Under the pieces are notes generated by a model. That model was not told the origin of the DNA. It was given only the letters and a program-made list of their open reading frames with translations, and did no database searches. A stretch of 64,000 nucleotides of DNA from SKUL01 sp964487545 (GTDB lineage Bacteria > Bacteroidota > Bacteroidia > Flavobacteriales_D > SKUL01): positions 1 through 64,000 of the forward strand of contig CAZARI010000006.1 of assembly GCA_964487545.1 (NCBI GenBank). Direction: 5' to 3'. The position numbers and the translations under genes are program-made. Below, piece after piece: positions 53,508 through 62,592 of the stretch (positions are counted from its first letter, which is position 1; the number at the start of each line of letters is the position of its first letter).

Positions 53508-54559
53508 TTTTGTACTGGAAAAATATCGGCCTTTGGATTGCGCCCACACTGTTGGTGGTGATGTTGCTGCCTATTGATGAGCTCTCGGCACAGGATCCAG
53601 TGTTTTCTCAACCCAACGCAACGCCGCTGTGGGTCAATCCTGCATTGGCAGGAGCCGGACACTATATCCGCGGAAACATCGGCTACCGTACACAGTGGAG
53701 CGCCGTTTCCAAACCATTTACCACCACCACCGGATCATTTGATATGTTGCTAAACCAAAATGCCAACCGGCGAAAAATGAGCCGGGGAAAACCCGGAATC
53801 GGCATTTCGTTTTTGTCGGATAGGGCGGGTGAACCGTCGTTAAAAACCACACGTTTCGATATTACCGGGGCCTATCATGTAAATCTCAATAAGAACAGCA
53901 GTCTTGGTGCGGGGTTCTCGTTGGGCTACGTCGCGCGTTCGCTTGATGTAGGCGGCAAGTGGGGCAGTCAGTATAACGGATCGGCCTACGATCCGGACCT
54001 GCCCCACGGTGAAAATCTTGCTATGCTTCAGCAGAGCGCGTTAAATATTGGCGGCGGTGTGGTTTACAACTTTCGCGAAAAAACCGGATTGCGCGATGAA
54101 GTACAGCGACGTGAATTGACCATTGGCATTGCCGGATATCACTTGGGGCAAATGTCGCTCAGTAACGAGGATGTTTATTCTGGTAAGGATGCCATCAGAA
54201 TTTCTGCAATGGCCAATGGCTTGTTTAGTCTCGGCCGATCGCGCTCGTCAATCCTGCCTGCTATTTATTATCAACGTCAAGGAGCATCGCAAATGCTGAT
54301 GGGTGGCATGGCTTATAGAAATCAGCTTAAATCGAGCCACATTTCCAATCGCAACTCGCGCGATGTGGCGTTTGGACTGGGTGTTTATTACCGTTTTTCC
54401 GATGCGGTGATTGCTCAGCTTTTTATAGAATGGGCCGAGCTTAGTGTGTATTTTGCCTACGATATCACCACTTCAAAACTGAGTAAATACGTTTCTGGCA
54501 GGGGAGCAGTAGAAATTGGTATTGCGTACAAACTCCCGGCTCCAATTGTGCGGTGGTAG
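53504..54559 (+). CDS. PorP/SprF family type IX secretion system membrane protein
   Basis: 351-aa outer-membrane protein of the PorP/SprF family. Signal peptide about 1-29 (ALSAQ-like cleavage, DELSAQDPVFSQ). The family opening PVFSQPNATPLWVNPALAGA is clear, followed by GNIGYRTQWSAV and C-terminal strands YRFSDAVIAQLFIEWAEL and GRGAVEIGIAY. Proteins of this family are needed for export or surface attachment of particular type B substrates, as SprF is for SprB. The 4-nt overlap with the SBBP gene makes that protein its probable cognate cargo. Confidence 0.92.
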   Translation: MILYWKNIGLWIAPTLLVVMLLPIDELSAQDPVFSQPNATPLWVNPALAGAGHYIRGNIGYRTQWSAVSKPFTTTTGSFDMLLNQNANRRKMSRGKPGIGISFLSDRAGEPSLKTTRFDITGAYHVNLNKNSSLGAGFSLGYVARSLDVGGKWGSQYNGSAYDPDLPHGENLAMLQQSALNIGGGVVYNFREKTGLRDEVQRRELTIGIAGYHLGQMSLSNEDVYSGKDAIRISAMANGLFSLGRSRSSILPAIYYQRQGASQMLMGGMAYRNQLKSSHISNRNSRDVAFGLGVYYRFSDAVIAQLFIEWAELSVYFAYDITTSKLSKYVSGRGAVEIGIAYKLPAPIVRW

Positions 54560-54705
54560 TTTATATCCTTAGGTTTTAAAGCATCCCCATTTGGCTGAAT
54601 AGCGAATGAGATCCATCGCCTCAGTTTCCATTTATCACATTCCTTTTTTTCAAAAGGTCAGGAAAGTGTTACCTTCGCCACATTCAAACTTTAAGGATAA
54701 ATATC

Positions 54706-56922
54706 ATGAAAAAATGGAGTGTTTTTCTGTTGGTTTTGAGCCTCATGTTCTCTGCCAGCGCACCACTAAAAGCAGACGAAGGAATGTGGTTGCCGATGAT
54801 GATCAAACGGCTCAATCAACGCAACCTTCAGGAAATGGGCCTTCAGCTAACGCCAGAAGAAATTTACAGTGTTAACAACTCAAGTCTCAAAGACGCCATC
54901 GTTTCTATGGGTGGTTTTTGCACCGCCGAGATGATTAGCGACCAGGGATTGATGCTCACTAATCACCATTGTGGATACGACCAGATTCGATCGCACAGTT
55001 CGGTTGGAAACGATTATCTGACCGATGGTTTCTGGGCCATGACCAAAGAAGAAGAGCTGCCCAACGAAGGTTTGCGGGCAACCTTTCTGGTTCGCATGGA
55101 CGACGTAACTGAAAGAGTACTTGCAGAGCTGAACGACGACATGAGCGAAGACGAACGCAATGCGAAAATTGCAGAGCTTGGTGCCGCTATTAAAGCGGAA
55201 GCAGTAGAAGGCACTCATTACCGTTCAGATGTAAAAGACTTTTATGGCGGAAATGAATTTTACCTTTTTGTTTATGAAGATTTTGAGGATGTTCGCTTAG
55301 TAGGTGCTCCCCCAGAGTCAATAGGGAAATACGGCGGCGATACCGACAACTGGATGTGGCCGCGCCACACAGGCGATTTTGCACTGTTTCGCATTTATAC
55401 AGGCCCCGACGGAAAGCCGGCTCCATACTCCGAAGACAACATTCCGCTTAAACCAAAGCACCACCTTCCCATTTCACTCGATGGGGTGAAGGAAGGAGAT
55501 ATGGCCATGATTTTGGGATTCCCAGGAAGTACCGATCGCTACCTGACTTCGCACGGAATTTTGCATGAACTGAACCTGAGACAACCGTCGGTCATTGATA
55601 TCCGCGACCTAAAACTGAATATTTTGAAAGATGCAATGGATGCCGATCCGCAGGTGCGTATTGATTATGCCTCGACCTATGCCCAAACGGCAAACTATTG
55701 GAAGTACTTTATCGGCCAGAGCCGGGGGTTGAAAAGACTGAAAGTTTACGACCAGAAAAAAGCGCTCGAAGAGGAGTTTCAGAATTGGGCGAATACAGAT
55801 GCCGATCGCAAGGACAAATACGGTGAGGCCATTTCACTTATTGAACAGGGTTACAAGGAGATTGAACCTACCGTAAAGGCGCATACCTACTCGCTCGAAG
55901 CCGGTGCGTTGAGCGCAAATGTGGTATTGTTTTCTTTCCGTTTTGGACGATTGTATGAAGCCTACAAGAACACTGAAGATGAAAATGTAAAGGCTTCGCT
56001 TAAACAACGGATGGCTTCAATGGGCGAAGATCACTTTGCAAAGTTTAGCTACGAAACCGAACGCAAACTCTACGGCCAACTGCTGAGCAAATACTACAAC
56101 GACATCGAAGCCGCACACCATCCAGAGTTTTTCAGCATGGTGCGAAGCAAGTACAAAGCCGATTTTGATAAATACAGTCAGAAAGCATTTGGCAAATCGA
56201 TCTTCACCGACAAAAACCGTTTCATGACGTTTGTAGAAAACCCCAAAGACAAGGTGTTGGAAAAGGACTTGGTTGCCCAGGCATCAGCAGATTTGTTGAA
56301 CAGGTACTTTGGTGCCAACGAAAGAAACAAGGAAGCACACCAAAAGCTAGACAAGGGGTATCGCCTCTTTATTGCAGGTCTGCGTGAAATGAATCCAGAC
56401 AAAGAATACTATCCCGATGCCAATTCAACCATGCGCGTCACCTTTGGGTCGGTGGGTTCATATAATGCAGCCGATGCCGTAAACTACGACTACTATACCA
56501 CTATTGAAGGCGTTTTTGAGAAAGAAGATCCGACTAACGACGAGTTTATCGTTCCGGAAAAACTCAGCGAGCTCTTCAATAAAAGAGATTTCGGGCAATA
56601 TGCCGATGAAAACGGTGATCTGGTGGTGAACTTTATCAGCAATAACGATATAACCGGAGGAAACTCAGGCAGTCCGGTGATTAACGGAAAAGGCCATTTG
56701 ATCGGAATCGCGTTCGACGGAAACTGGGAGGCGATGAGCGGTGATATTGCTTTTGAAACCGTGTTGCAGCGCTGTATTTCTGTTGATATCCGCTACGCCC
56801 TGTTTATCATTGACAAATATGCCGGAGCCAAACACCTGGTAGATGAAATGACCCTAGTGCGTACAAAACTTGAAGAGAAACGAGCTCAACCCGCAGAGCT
56901 TAAAATGGATTCGACGAATTAA
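54706..56922 (+). CDS. S46 family dipeptidyl-peptidase (DPP7-like)
   Basis: 738-aa periplasmic or outer-membrane serine exopeptidase that removes dipeptides from oligopeptides. Signal peptide 1-23. Chymotrypsin-fold catalytic parts: LTNHHCGYDQ (His at 87/88), the Asp in WPRHTGDFALFRIY near 225, and GGNSGSPVINGKG with catalytic Ser654. An all-helical cap occupies about 270-580. The residue 18 after the Ser is Gly (FDGNWEAM), the position that separates DPP7 (Gly, hydrophobic P1) from DPP11 (Arg, acidic P1), so DPP7-like specificity is inferred. A weak -7 box (TACCTTCG, 54670-54677) precedes it. Confidence 0.93.
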   Translation: MKKWSVFLLVLSLMFSASAPLKADEGMWLPMMIKRLNQRNLQEMGLQLTPEEIYSVNNSSLKDAIVSMGGFCTAEMISDQGLMLTNHHCGYDQIRSHSSVGNDYLTDGFWAMTKEEELPNEGLRATFLVRMDDVTERVLAELNDDMSEDERNAKIAELGAAIKAEAVEGTHYRSDVKDFYGGNEFYLFVYEDFEDVRLVGAPPESIGKYGGDTDNWMWPRHTGDFALFRIYTGPDGKPAPYSEDNIPLKPKHHLPISLDGVKEGDMAMILGFPGSTDRYLTSHGILHELNLRQPSVIDIRDLKLNILKDAMDADPQVRIDYASTYAQTANYWKYFIGQSRGLKRLKVYDQKKALEEEFQNWANTDADRKDKYGEAISLIEQGYKEIEPTVKAHTYSLEAGALSANVVLFSFRFGRLYEAYKNTEDENVKASLKQRMASMGEDHFAKFSYETERKLYGQLLSKYYNDIEAAHHPEFFSMVRSKYKADFDKYSQKAFGKSIFTDKNRFMTFVENPKDKVLEKDLVAQASADLLNRYFGANERNKEAHQKLDKGYRLFIAGLREMNPDKEYYPDANSTMRVTFGSVGSYNAADAVNYDYYTTIEGVFEKEDPTNDEFIVPEKLSELFNKRDFGQYADENGDLVVNFISNNDITGGNSGSPVINGKGHLIGIAFDGNWEAMSGDIAFETVLQRCISVDIRYALFIIDKYAGAKHLVDEMTLVRTKLEEKRAQPAELKMDSTN

Positions 56923-56942
56923 ACACCCGTCAATCACCGCAT

Positions 56943-56981
56943 AAAAAAAACCGCCCTTTAATTTGCTGGGCGGTTTTTTTT
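56943..56981. terminator. bidirectional intrinsic terminator
   Basis: A CCGCCC/GGGCGG stem (56951-56956 with 56968-56973) is extended by A8/T8 runs on the two sides. It lies between the stops of the converging S46 peptidase and the small secreted protein genes. Confidence 0.85.
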
Positions 56982-56999
56982 ATTTTGAAAAACAGATCG

Positions 57000-57503
57000 T
57001 TATCGCTCGATGGAGTATTGCATTAAATACTCTCGAACAATTAACTCTTTATGGGCTACGGTGTTGTTGTTAACAATCGACCATCCATTGCGACCCATTT
57101 CGTTGAGCGCATCTAGCCCGCTGCGGTATTCTTGCTGTTTGGACATTAGCAAAAGTCCAGTATGGCTTTTTAGTTCGCGTTCGTTGAGCATTCTCAGCGA
57201 TCGTTCAAATCCTGAATTGGTAATGACCTCGACTCTTGGATTTTCGTGTATTCCAGAGGTGGTTTCGCGAATAATGCAGTAAAAAGACATATTCTCTAAC
57301 CGCTCGGACTTTGCGTTTAAATGCTGACCTCGCTCGACTTGCAACCTTTGATTTGATGCTGCCTGTCGTCGTCGTTGCTCAGCTTCCTCAGAAGACTTTC
57401 TATCCTGTACGTAGTTACTTTTCTGATCTTCCGTCATCCGGATTTCCTGACTAAATGCCCCTACAGAACACAGCAGCAGCACGCTTAACATGATTTTTTT
57501 CAT
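57000..57503 (-). CDS. small secreted protein, function unknown
   Basis: 167 aa. Signal peptide 1-18 (KKIMLSVLLLCSVGAFS, cleavage before QEIRM). Residues 22-70 are strongly charged and helical (EEAEQRRRQAASNQRLQVER), likely a coiled coil. The C-terminal half (about 72-167) is mixed alpha/beta (FYCIIRETTSG, VEVITNSGFER, ALNEMGRNGWSIVNNNTV) without a recognised family. Single gene, convergent with the S46 peptidase. Real by codon structure and signal peptide; no function proposed. Confidence 0.75.
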   Translation of the reverse strand: MKKIMLSVLLLCSVGAFSQEIRMTEDQKSNYVQDRKSSEEAEQRRRQAASNQRLQVERGQHLNAKSERLENMSFYCIIRETTSGIHENPRVEVITNSGFERSLRMLNERELKSHTGLLLMSKQQEYRSGLDALNEMGRNGWSIVNNNTVAHKELIVREYLMQYSIER

Positions 57504-57578
57504 GGGTGTGAATTTGATTTCTACAAATATTGTAACATTTGATTGACTTCCAAAACCTATCGTTGATTTATACGGATG

Positions 57579-57606
57579 TTGGTAATCTCACAAAATAGTA
57601 CTTTTG
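57579..57606 (+). promoter_or_regulatory. promoter of the zinc-ribbon methyltransferase gene
   Basis: TTG at 57579-57581, a 17-nt spacer and TACTTTTG at 57599-57606. The spacer is at the short end of the accepted range. It rules out the ATG at 57576 as the start. Confidence 0.5.
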
Positions 57607-57626
57607 ATCGCCCGGTGAAAACGAAA

Positions 57627-58394
57627 ATGAAATCGCTATATAAATATTTGCTTAACACCCTTCCCCGACCATTACTCATCCGATTGAGTTATGTGTTCAG
57701 GTTGTTCACTCCACTTATCTTCAAGGGAAACGCTGTTGAATGCCCCGTTTGCAACAAGCGATTTTCCAAGTTTCTGAGCTATGGTTCTCAGGTGGTCCAT
57801 CGCGATAATGTGCTCTGTCCGAATTGTCTTTCGCTCGAGCGTCACCGGCTATTGTGGATATATCTTAAAGAACACACCCACTTTTTTGTCAATCCGTTGA
57901 AGGTATTGCACATGGCTCCCGAACAGTGTTTTTACGGCCGTTTCAAAAAACTTAATAACCTGGACTACCTCTGCGGTGACTTATACTCACCGCTGGCAGA
58001 TATTAAGTTCGACCTGCACGATATTCCGCTGGAGGATAATCTGTTTGATGTGATTTTGTGCAATCATGTCCTCGAACATGTAGAAGACGATCACCGATGC
58101 ATGCAGGAGCTCTATCGCGTACTCAAGCCGGGCGGTTTTGCTATTTTGCAGGTGCCCATCGATTATACGCGGGGGGAAACTTACCAAGATCCGTCCATTA
58201 CTTCACCCGAGGATCGCGAAAAGCATTTTTGGCAAAAAGATCACCTGCGCTTATATGGCCGCGATTATCCGCAAAAGCTCGAGGCGGCTGGATTTAAGGT
58301 GAAAGAGGTGAATCTGGCTGGCGATATGCCCAATGAACGCGCTAATCGATTCCGCATTCAGCGCAGCGAAATAATTTATCGTGCCGAAAAGTAA
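57627..58394 (+). CDS. class I SAM-dependent methyltransferase with N-terminal zinc ribbon
   Basis: 255 aa from ATG 57627 (GTG 57615 is a second option; earlier starts lie in the promoter). After a basic N-terminus, residues about 37-75 carry two CPxC pairs (ECPVCNKRF and LCPNCLSLERHRLLW), a zinc-ribbon. A class I methyltransferase domain follows: VLHMAPEQCFYGRF in place of the classic glycine-rich motif I, CGDLYSPLADIKFDLHDIP, then FDVILCNHVLEHVEDDHRCM and LKPGGFAILQVP. The substrate is unknown; similar proteins are often near glycan genes. Its glycine-poor motif I is unusual. Confidence 0.85.
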   Translation: MKSLYKYLLNTLPRPLLIRLSYVFRLFTPLIFKGNAVECPVCNKRFSKFLSYGSQVVHRDNVLCPNCLSLERHRLLWIYLKEHTHFFVNPLKVLHMAPEQCFYGRFKKLNNLDYLCGDLYSPLADIKFDLHDIPLEDNLFDVILCNHVLEHVEDDHRCMQELYRVLKPGGFAILQVPIDYTRGETYQDPSITSPEDREKHFWQKDHLRLYGRDYPQKLEAAGFKVKEVNLAGDMPNERANRFRIQRSEIIYRAEK

Positions 58395-58433
58395 TCGCTT
58401 TTCGATTCGTCTTACTGAACTGTAGAAAAAAAG

Positions 58434-58460
58434 AAAGCCCCAATTTCAAATTGGGGCTTT
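58434..58460. terminator. bidirectional terminator of the methyltransferase and tRNA-Phe genes
   Basis: A 27-nt near-perfect palindrome (AAAGCCCCAATTT, centre C, then its complement). On the minus strand it is followed by a T-rich run 5 nt after the tRNA 3' end, and on the plus strand by TTTT. Confidence 0.85.
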
Positions 58461-58464
58461 TGAG

Positions 58465-58537
58465 TGGTGCCAGCTGGAATCGAACCAGCGACACAAGGAT
58501 TTTCAGTCCTTTGCTCTACCAACTGAGCTATGGCACC
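58465..58537 (-). tRNA. tRNA-Phe (anticodon GAA)
   Basis: 73-nt cloverleaf on the minus strand. Acceptor GGTGCCA (58537-58531) pairs with TGGCACC (58472-58466). The D arm contains AGCTCAGTTGGTAGAGC, the anticodon loop CTGAAAA with GAA between AGGA and TCCT, and the T arm GGTTCGATTCC. Discriminator A at 58465; the 3' CCA is not encoded and must be added after transcription. It is isolated from other tRNAs. Confidence 0.97.
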
Positions 58538-58582
58538 GCCTAAACGGTCGGCAAATTTAAAAATTATTCTTGATGACAAACG

Positions 58583-58590
58583 TATCTTTG
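58583..58590 (+). promoter_or_regulatory. -7 box of the coaX-lptC operon
   Basis: TATCTTTG matches TAnnTTTG, 18 nt before ATG 58609. No TTG at the usual -33 spacing. Confidence 0.45.
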
Positions 58591-58608
58591 ACCATTGATT
58601 AAAAATTT

Positions 58609-59343
58609 ATGTCGCACAACCTGATTATAGATTGGGGAAATAGCCGGGTAAAGGTTGCTCTGTTCCATGATGGTTCGCTTGTGAAACAGGGGGCTGTAGA
58701 GGAAATAAACGCAGATTGGCTTGCACAGTTTCACCCCGAAACAAAAAATGCAAACGTGCTGTTTTGTTCTGTTACCGGCCAATCCGCCGACATGGAAGAA
58801 TATCTTTCGACGCAGGCACCCTACTTTTTTAAGCTCACACACCAAAGCCGGTTGCCGGTAAAGGTTGCTTATCAAACCCCCGAAACGCTCGGGTTAGACC
58901 GGATTTCAAATACCATTGCGGCCATCAGCCGTTGCAACACCGAGTTTGCACTCACCATCGACGTCGGTACTTGTTTTAAATTCGATTTGATTCACCGCAC
59001 CGAAGGATATCTTGGTGGCGCAATATCCCCGGGACTCCGCATGCGATTCAAGTCGCTGCATACCGACACCCACGCCCTGCCGTTGGTTGATGACTTTTCG
59101 GTTCCACATCTTGTAGGCCAAAGTACGGTGGATAGTATTCGCTCTGGAGTGATAAATGGAGCGCTTGCTGAAATAGATGGCCAGATTGACCGTTATCGAA
59201 GCCGGTATTCTTCCATTTCGGTTTTCCTTACCGGAGGAGACGCACAAATTTTTGAGAAGGCGCTAAAAAATACCATCTTTGCAAATTATTTTTTAACCCT
59301 TTTAGGACTGAATGATATACTGGAGTTCAATCAAAATGCCTAA
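58609..59343 (+). CDS. coaX: type III pantothenate kinase
   Basis: Phosphorylates pantothenate, first step of coenzyme A synthesis. 244 aa, ASKHA fold: the phosphate-1 motif IIDWGNSRVKVALFHDG at 4-20, TPETLGLDRISNTIAAI near 90-106 (GxDR motif), catalytic Asp in LTIDVGTCFKFDLI near 123-136, and GGAISPGLRMRFKSLHTDT near 142-160. First gene of a run continuing to the CorC-like gene; overlaps the next gene by 8 nt. Confidence 0.95.
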   Translation: MSHNLIIDWGNSRVKVALFHDGSLVKQGAVEEINADWLAQFHPETKNANVLFCSVTGQSADMEEYLSTQAPYFFKLTHQSRLPVKVAYQTPETLGLDRISNTIAAISRCNTEFALTIDVGTCFKFDLIHRTEGYLGGAISPGLRMRFKSLHTDTHALPLVDDFSVPHLVGQSTVDSIRSGVINGALAEIDGQIDRYRSRYSSISVFLTGGDAQIFEKALKNTIFANYFLTLLGLNDILEFNQNA

Positions 59344-60691
59344 ACACCTCGTTCTGATCTTTGCTTTGTGCGTTCTTGCACAGACATTGGTGGCCCAAAC
59401 TTCAAATATCTCTCCGTTTTCCCGGTTTGGTTTGGGAGATCTGTATGATCAAACCCACACCGAGCAGTTTTCGATGGGTGGATTAAGCATTCCGGTAATC
59501 GATCCGTTTGCGCTGAACGTTGCCAACCCCGCTTCCTATCACCACGTAGCACGACCGCTTTTTAGCGTCGGCATGCGATTGCATCTGCTCAATCTGCACA
59601 CCGAAACCGAGAGCCGGAGCAATTTCAACCACTCCATTAACAATTTGGCCGTTGCGTTTCCACTGGCACAACGAAAGTGGGGTCTGGCCATTGGAATCAT
59701 GCCCTTCAGCACCATTGGCTATCACATCGAAACCCAGTCGGAAGATGAAAATATTCACTTTGAGTATATCGGTGAAGGCGGATTGACACGAGCATATATA
59801 GGAAATTCTTTTCAACTGTATAATCGTGTCGATACCCTGGGCAACCGAACCACACTCTCTGCCGGGGCCAATGTTTCGTACATTTTTGGCAATGTCGATC
59901 GGCTGCGAAAAAGTATCTACAGTGAGGGGCCGGGCTACAACTTTAGGGTAAGAGAAGCTTTGCGAATTGACGATGTTAGTTTTGATATCGGTGTGAACTT
60001 CTCGACCCACCTGCGCAAAATGACCGAGGACGATAAGAGCTATGCCAAGCTAATTTTAGGGGCAACTTTGCGCGTGCCCAAAACCCTTGGAGCCAAAGGC
60101 AGTTCGTTGGCGCAGACCTATTCGTTCAATTCCTCTAATCAGGCAGAATTAGCGATTGATACGGTGCGATACATTAATTATGGAAAAGCAGGCCTGAATA
60201 TGCCATTGGCTATGGGCGTGGGCGTTGGGCTTGATATGGTGACGCGTGGATACCAGAAAATATTGGTGGGGGTAGAATACCGCAGCGAAATGTGGACTGA
60301 ATTTCGCGAACCAACCGATAACGCAATGCCATTTGATGAACTCGGTGACAGCCAGCGATTTATTTTGGGGGTTGATTTTCAGCCCAATTCCAGATCGAGC
60401 AGAAGAATTCTCTCAAAAATTCATTACCGCCTCGGAGGCCGATTCGAGCAAATGAGTGCGATTGTTGGAGATCAGCAAGTTGAGGCTTATGGCATAAGTT
60501 TTGGAGCTGGCATACCGATATCACTGAAGCGACCACAAACACCTTCAACTTTTAATATTGGAGTGGAAATGGGCAGAAGAGGATCAACCGATAACAATAT
60601 GCTCAGAGAAGATTACCTGATGATATCGATCGGATTGACGTTGATGCCACACTTTCGAAACGCTTGGTTTGTTCAGAGAAAATATGATTAA
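59336..60691 (+). CDS. outer membrane beta-barrel protein, function unknown
   Basis: 451 aa from ATG 59336, within the end of coaX. Signal peptide 1-20 (KHLVLIFALCVLAQTLVA). The N-terminal SNISPFSRFGLGDLYDQTHT and ALNVANPASYHHVARPLFSV resemble the FadL/OmpP1-like barrels common in Bacteroidota, and the rest alternates aromatic strands ending YLMISIGLTLMPHF. Genes of this type often follow coaX in this phylum. A transport or structural role in the outer membrane is possible, but no substrate can be named. Confidence 0.82.
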   Translation: MPKHLVLIFALCVLAQTLVAQTSNISPFSRFGLGDLYDQTHTEQFSMGGLSIPVIDPFALNVANPASYHHVARPLFSVGMRLHLLNLHTETESRSNFNHSINNLAVAFPLAQRKWGLAIGIMPFSTIGYHIETQSEDENIHFEYIGEGGLTRAYIGNSFQLYNRVDTLGNRTTLSAGANVSYIFGNVDRLRKSIYSEGPGYNFRVREALRIDDVSFDIGVNFSTHLRKMTEDDKSYAKLILGATLRVPKTLGAKGSSLAQTYSFNSSNQAELAIDTVRYINYGKAGLNMPLAMGVGVGLDMVTRGYQKILVGVEYRSEMWTEFREPTDNAMPFDELGDSQRFILGVDFQPNSRSSRRILSKIHYRLGGRFEQMSAIVGDQQVEAYGISFGAGIPISLKRPQTPSTFNIGVEMGRRGSTDNNMLREDYLMISIGLTLMPHFRNAWFVQRKYD

Positions 60692-60706
60692 TAAAGTAAA
60701 ACTGCA

Positions 60707-62032
60707 ATGAGAAACTTATCACTTACTTTGGTTCTGCTCTCCTTTTTTGCAACTTCATCGGTTGTAGTAGCGCAAGATTACGGTGCTACTCCCGAAATAG
60801 AAGAGCAGTGCAAGCGAAACCTTTCCCTTTACCGAGAGTTTAGAGATCAAAAGCTGTATAACGAAGCCTTTGGCCCCTGGAGACAAGCCATGAAGCTTTG
60901 CCCCAAAGCGGCACTCACCCTTTATACTGATGGGGTGACATTCTATCGTCACAAAATCGACAACACCACAGATTCGCTGCTGGCCGACAAATACATCGAC
61001 AGCTTGTTGATGGTTTATGATGCCAGAATAGAACATTACGGAAGAGAAGGATTTGTGTTGGGACTCAAAGGAGTGGACATGAAGCGTTACCGCCCGGCCA
61101 AATTAGAGGAGGCAGAGCAGACCTTGCGCCAGTCGGTTGATTTGCAAAAAGAGAATGCCGACGCACTCGTATTGTCAACTTTCTATCAAACCATCTACGA
61201 ATTATACCGTGCAGGAAAAGCAGATCGCTCTGACCTGATGACCGAGTTCATGCCCGTATTGGAATATATCGAGTACAATATTGTTAACACCGAAGATTCG
61301 ACCAGGGCCTTGCGTTATGAAAAAGCGCGTGAAAACCTATATACTTTTTTCATCAATATCGCTGATGATTGCGATAGAGTGGTAGAGGTACTTTCGGCCA
61401 AACTCAGTGAGAATCCGAATGACATTGCCGAGAATGAAAAAGTACTGAAAGTACTGAACGAAGCAAATTGCACCGACAGCGATTTCTTTTTGCAGGTGGC
61501 AGAGCGGGTTTATCAAAACTCACCCACGCACGATGCGGCATACAGTATCGCCATGCGACGATTGAGCAATAAGGAATATGCTGAAGCCAGGCGGTTTTTT
61601 GATCAAGCTGCTGATTTGTGTGCTTCTTACAAATGCCCGCGGTTAGAACAGTATCTGATGCGAGCGGGACAGGTTTCCATCATTCAGGGACAGTATGCTG
61701 CGGCAAGAAATTACGCCACACGAATGTTGCAGATTAATCCGAGAAGCGGTGAAGCATACATGCTTCATGGTGACGCCATAGCGGGTAGCAGTGCCCAGTG
61801 CGATGACGGGAAACTCGGATCCAAAGCCGCTTTCTGGCTGGCAGTAGATTATTACAACCGCTCAAAGTCTGTTGATCCATCCATTGCAGATCGGGCCAAC
61901 AACAAAATCAATACCTATTCGCGCTACTTTCCCGATAGGCAAGCGCTGTTCTTCCAGACCATAGATGAAGGCGCAACCTACCACCTGGAGTGTTTTGGTG
62001 AAGACACCAAGGCGCGTGCACTTCAACCATGA
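60707..62032 (+). CDS. secreted tetratricopeptide-repeat protein
   Basis: 441 aa. Signal peptide 1-21 (NLSLTLVLLSFFATSSVVVA). The mature protein is all helical with degenerate TPR-like units, for example YREFRDQKLYNEAFGPWRQA near 36-55, AMRRLSNKEYAEARRFFDQA and GQYAAARNYATRMLQINPRS near 330-350. Likely a scaffold in the periplasm or at the outer membrane. Its stop overlaps lptC by 4 nt (ATGA), linking it to envelope biogenesis genes. Precise role unknown. Confidence 0.87.
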   Translation: MRNLSLTLVLLSFFATSSVVVAQDYGATPEIEEQCKRNLSLYREFRDQKLYNEAFGPWRQAMKLCPKAALTLYTDGVTFYRHKIDNTTDSLLADKYIDSLLMVYDARIEHYGREGFVLGLKGVDMKRYRPAKLEEAEQTLRQSVDLQKENADALVLSTFYQTIYELYRAGKADRSDLMTEFMPVLEYIEYNIVNTEDSTRALRYEKARENLYTFFINIADDCDRVVEVLSAKLSENPNDIAENEKVLKVLNEANCTDSDFFLQVAERVYQNSPTHDAAYSIAMRRLSNKEYAEARRFFDQAADLCASYKCPRLEQYLMRAGQVSIIQGQYAAARNYATRMLQINPRSGEAYMLHGDAIAGSSAQCDDGKLGSKAAFWLAVDYYNRSKSVDPSIADRANNKINTYSRYFPDRQALFFQTIDEGATYHLECFGEDTKARALQP

Positions 62033-62592
62033 AACCTCCCGCATTAGCCCAAGCAAAATTTTTAATGAGCATTCTGGTTCCTGTAGCCGGAATGCTTTTT
62101 TCGTGTAAAAACGATCTGGAGCAGGTAAAAGCCTTTGCCAACGAAGGCGAGTTTCCGTTTCAAACAAGCTACAATGTAACCTATACTTTTACCGAAAATG
62201 GAAGGGTTACCAACGAACTTTGGGCTGGAGAAGTGAACCGCTTTGGATCAGATACCGGCCGCACCGAGTTGTCGGCAGGCTTTACACTTACCTTCTTCGA
62301 TTCTCTTGGAGGTGTAGAATCCACGCTGGCAGCATTAAACGGCGTGCAGCAGCATCATAAAAATATGCTCATTGCGCGCGATTCTGTTAAATTTACCAAT
62401 AATGTTGGCGAAATGCTCGAAACCAGTTTATTGGTTATGGATCGCGACAGTGCTTTGATTTATACTGATGAACCCATCAAAATTACCCGCGACGAAACCG
62501 TAATTTATGGCGATGGGTTGCGGGCCAACGAAAGCTTTTCAAAATACAGAATCCGAAATCCTAGGGGGTCCTTTTATATCGAAGATGAATAG
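62029..62592 (+). CDS. lptC: LPS export system protein LptC
   Basis: 187-aa periplasmic LPS-transport protein that passes lipopolysaccharide from LptB2FG to LptA. The N-terminal hydrophobic stretch FLMSILVPVAGMLFSC carries a lipobox-like GMLFSC, so it may be a lipoprotein, typical of Bacteroidota. The beta-jellyroll region includes FTENGRVTNELWAGEVNRF and TLTFFDSLGGVESTLAALNG near 82-101, and the C-terminus DETVIYGDGLRANESFSKYR fits LptC. Overlaps the TPR gene (4 nt) and the small membrane protein gene (8 nt). Confidence 0.85.
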   Translation: MKPPALAQAKFLMSILVPVAGMLFSCKNDLEQVKAFANEGEFPFQTSYNVTYTFTENGRVTNELWAGEVNRFGSDTGRTELSAGFTLTFFDSLGGVESTLAALNGVQQHHKNMLIARDSVKFTNNVGEMLETSLLVMDRDSALIYTDEPIKITRDETVIYGDGLRANESFSKYRIRNPRGSFYIEDE

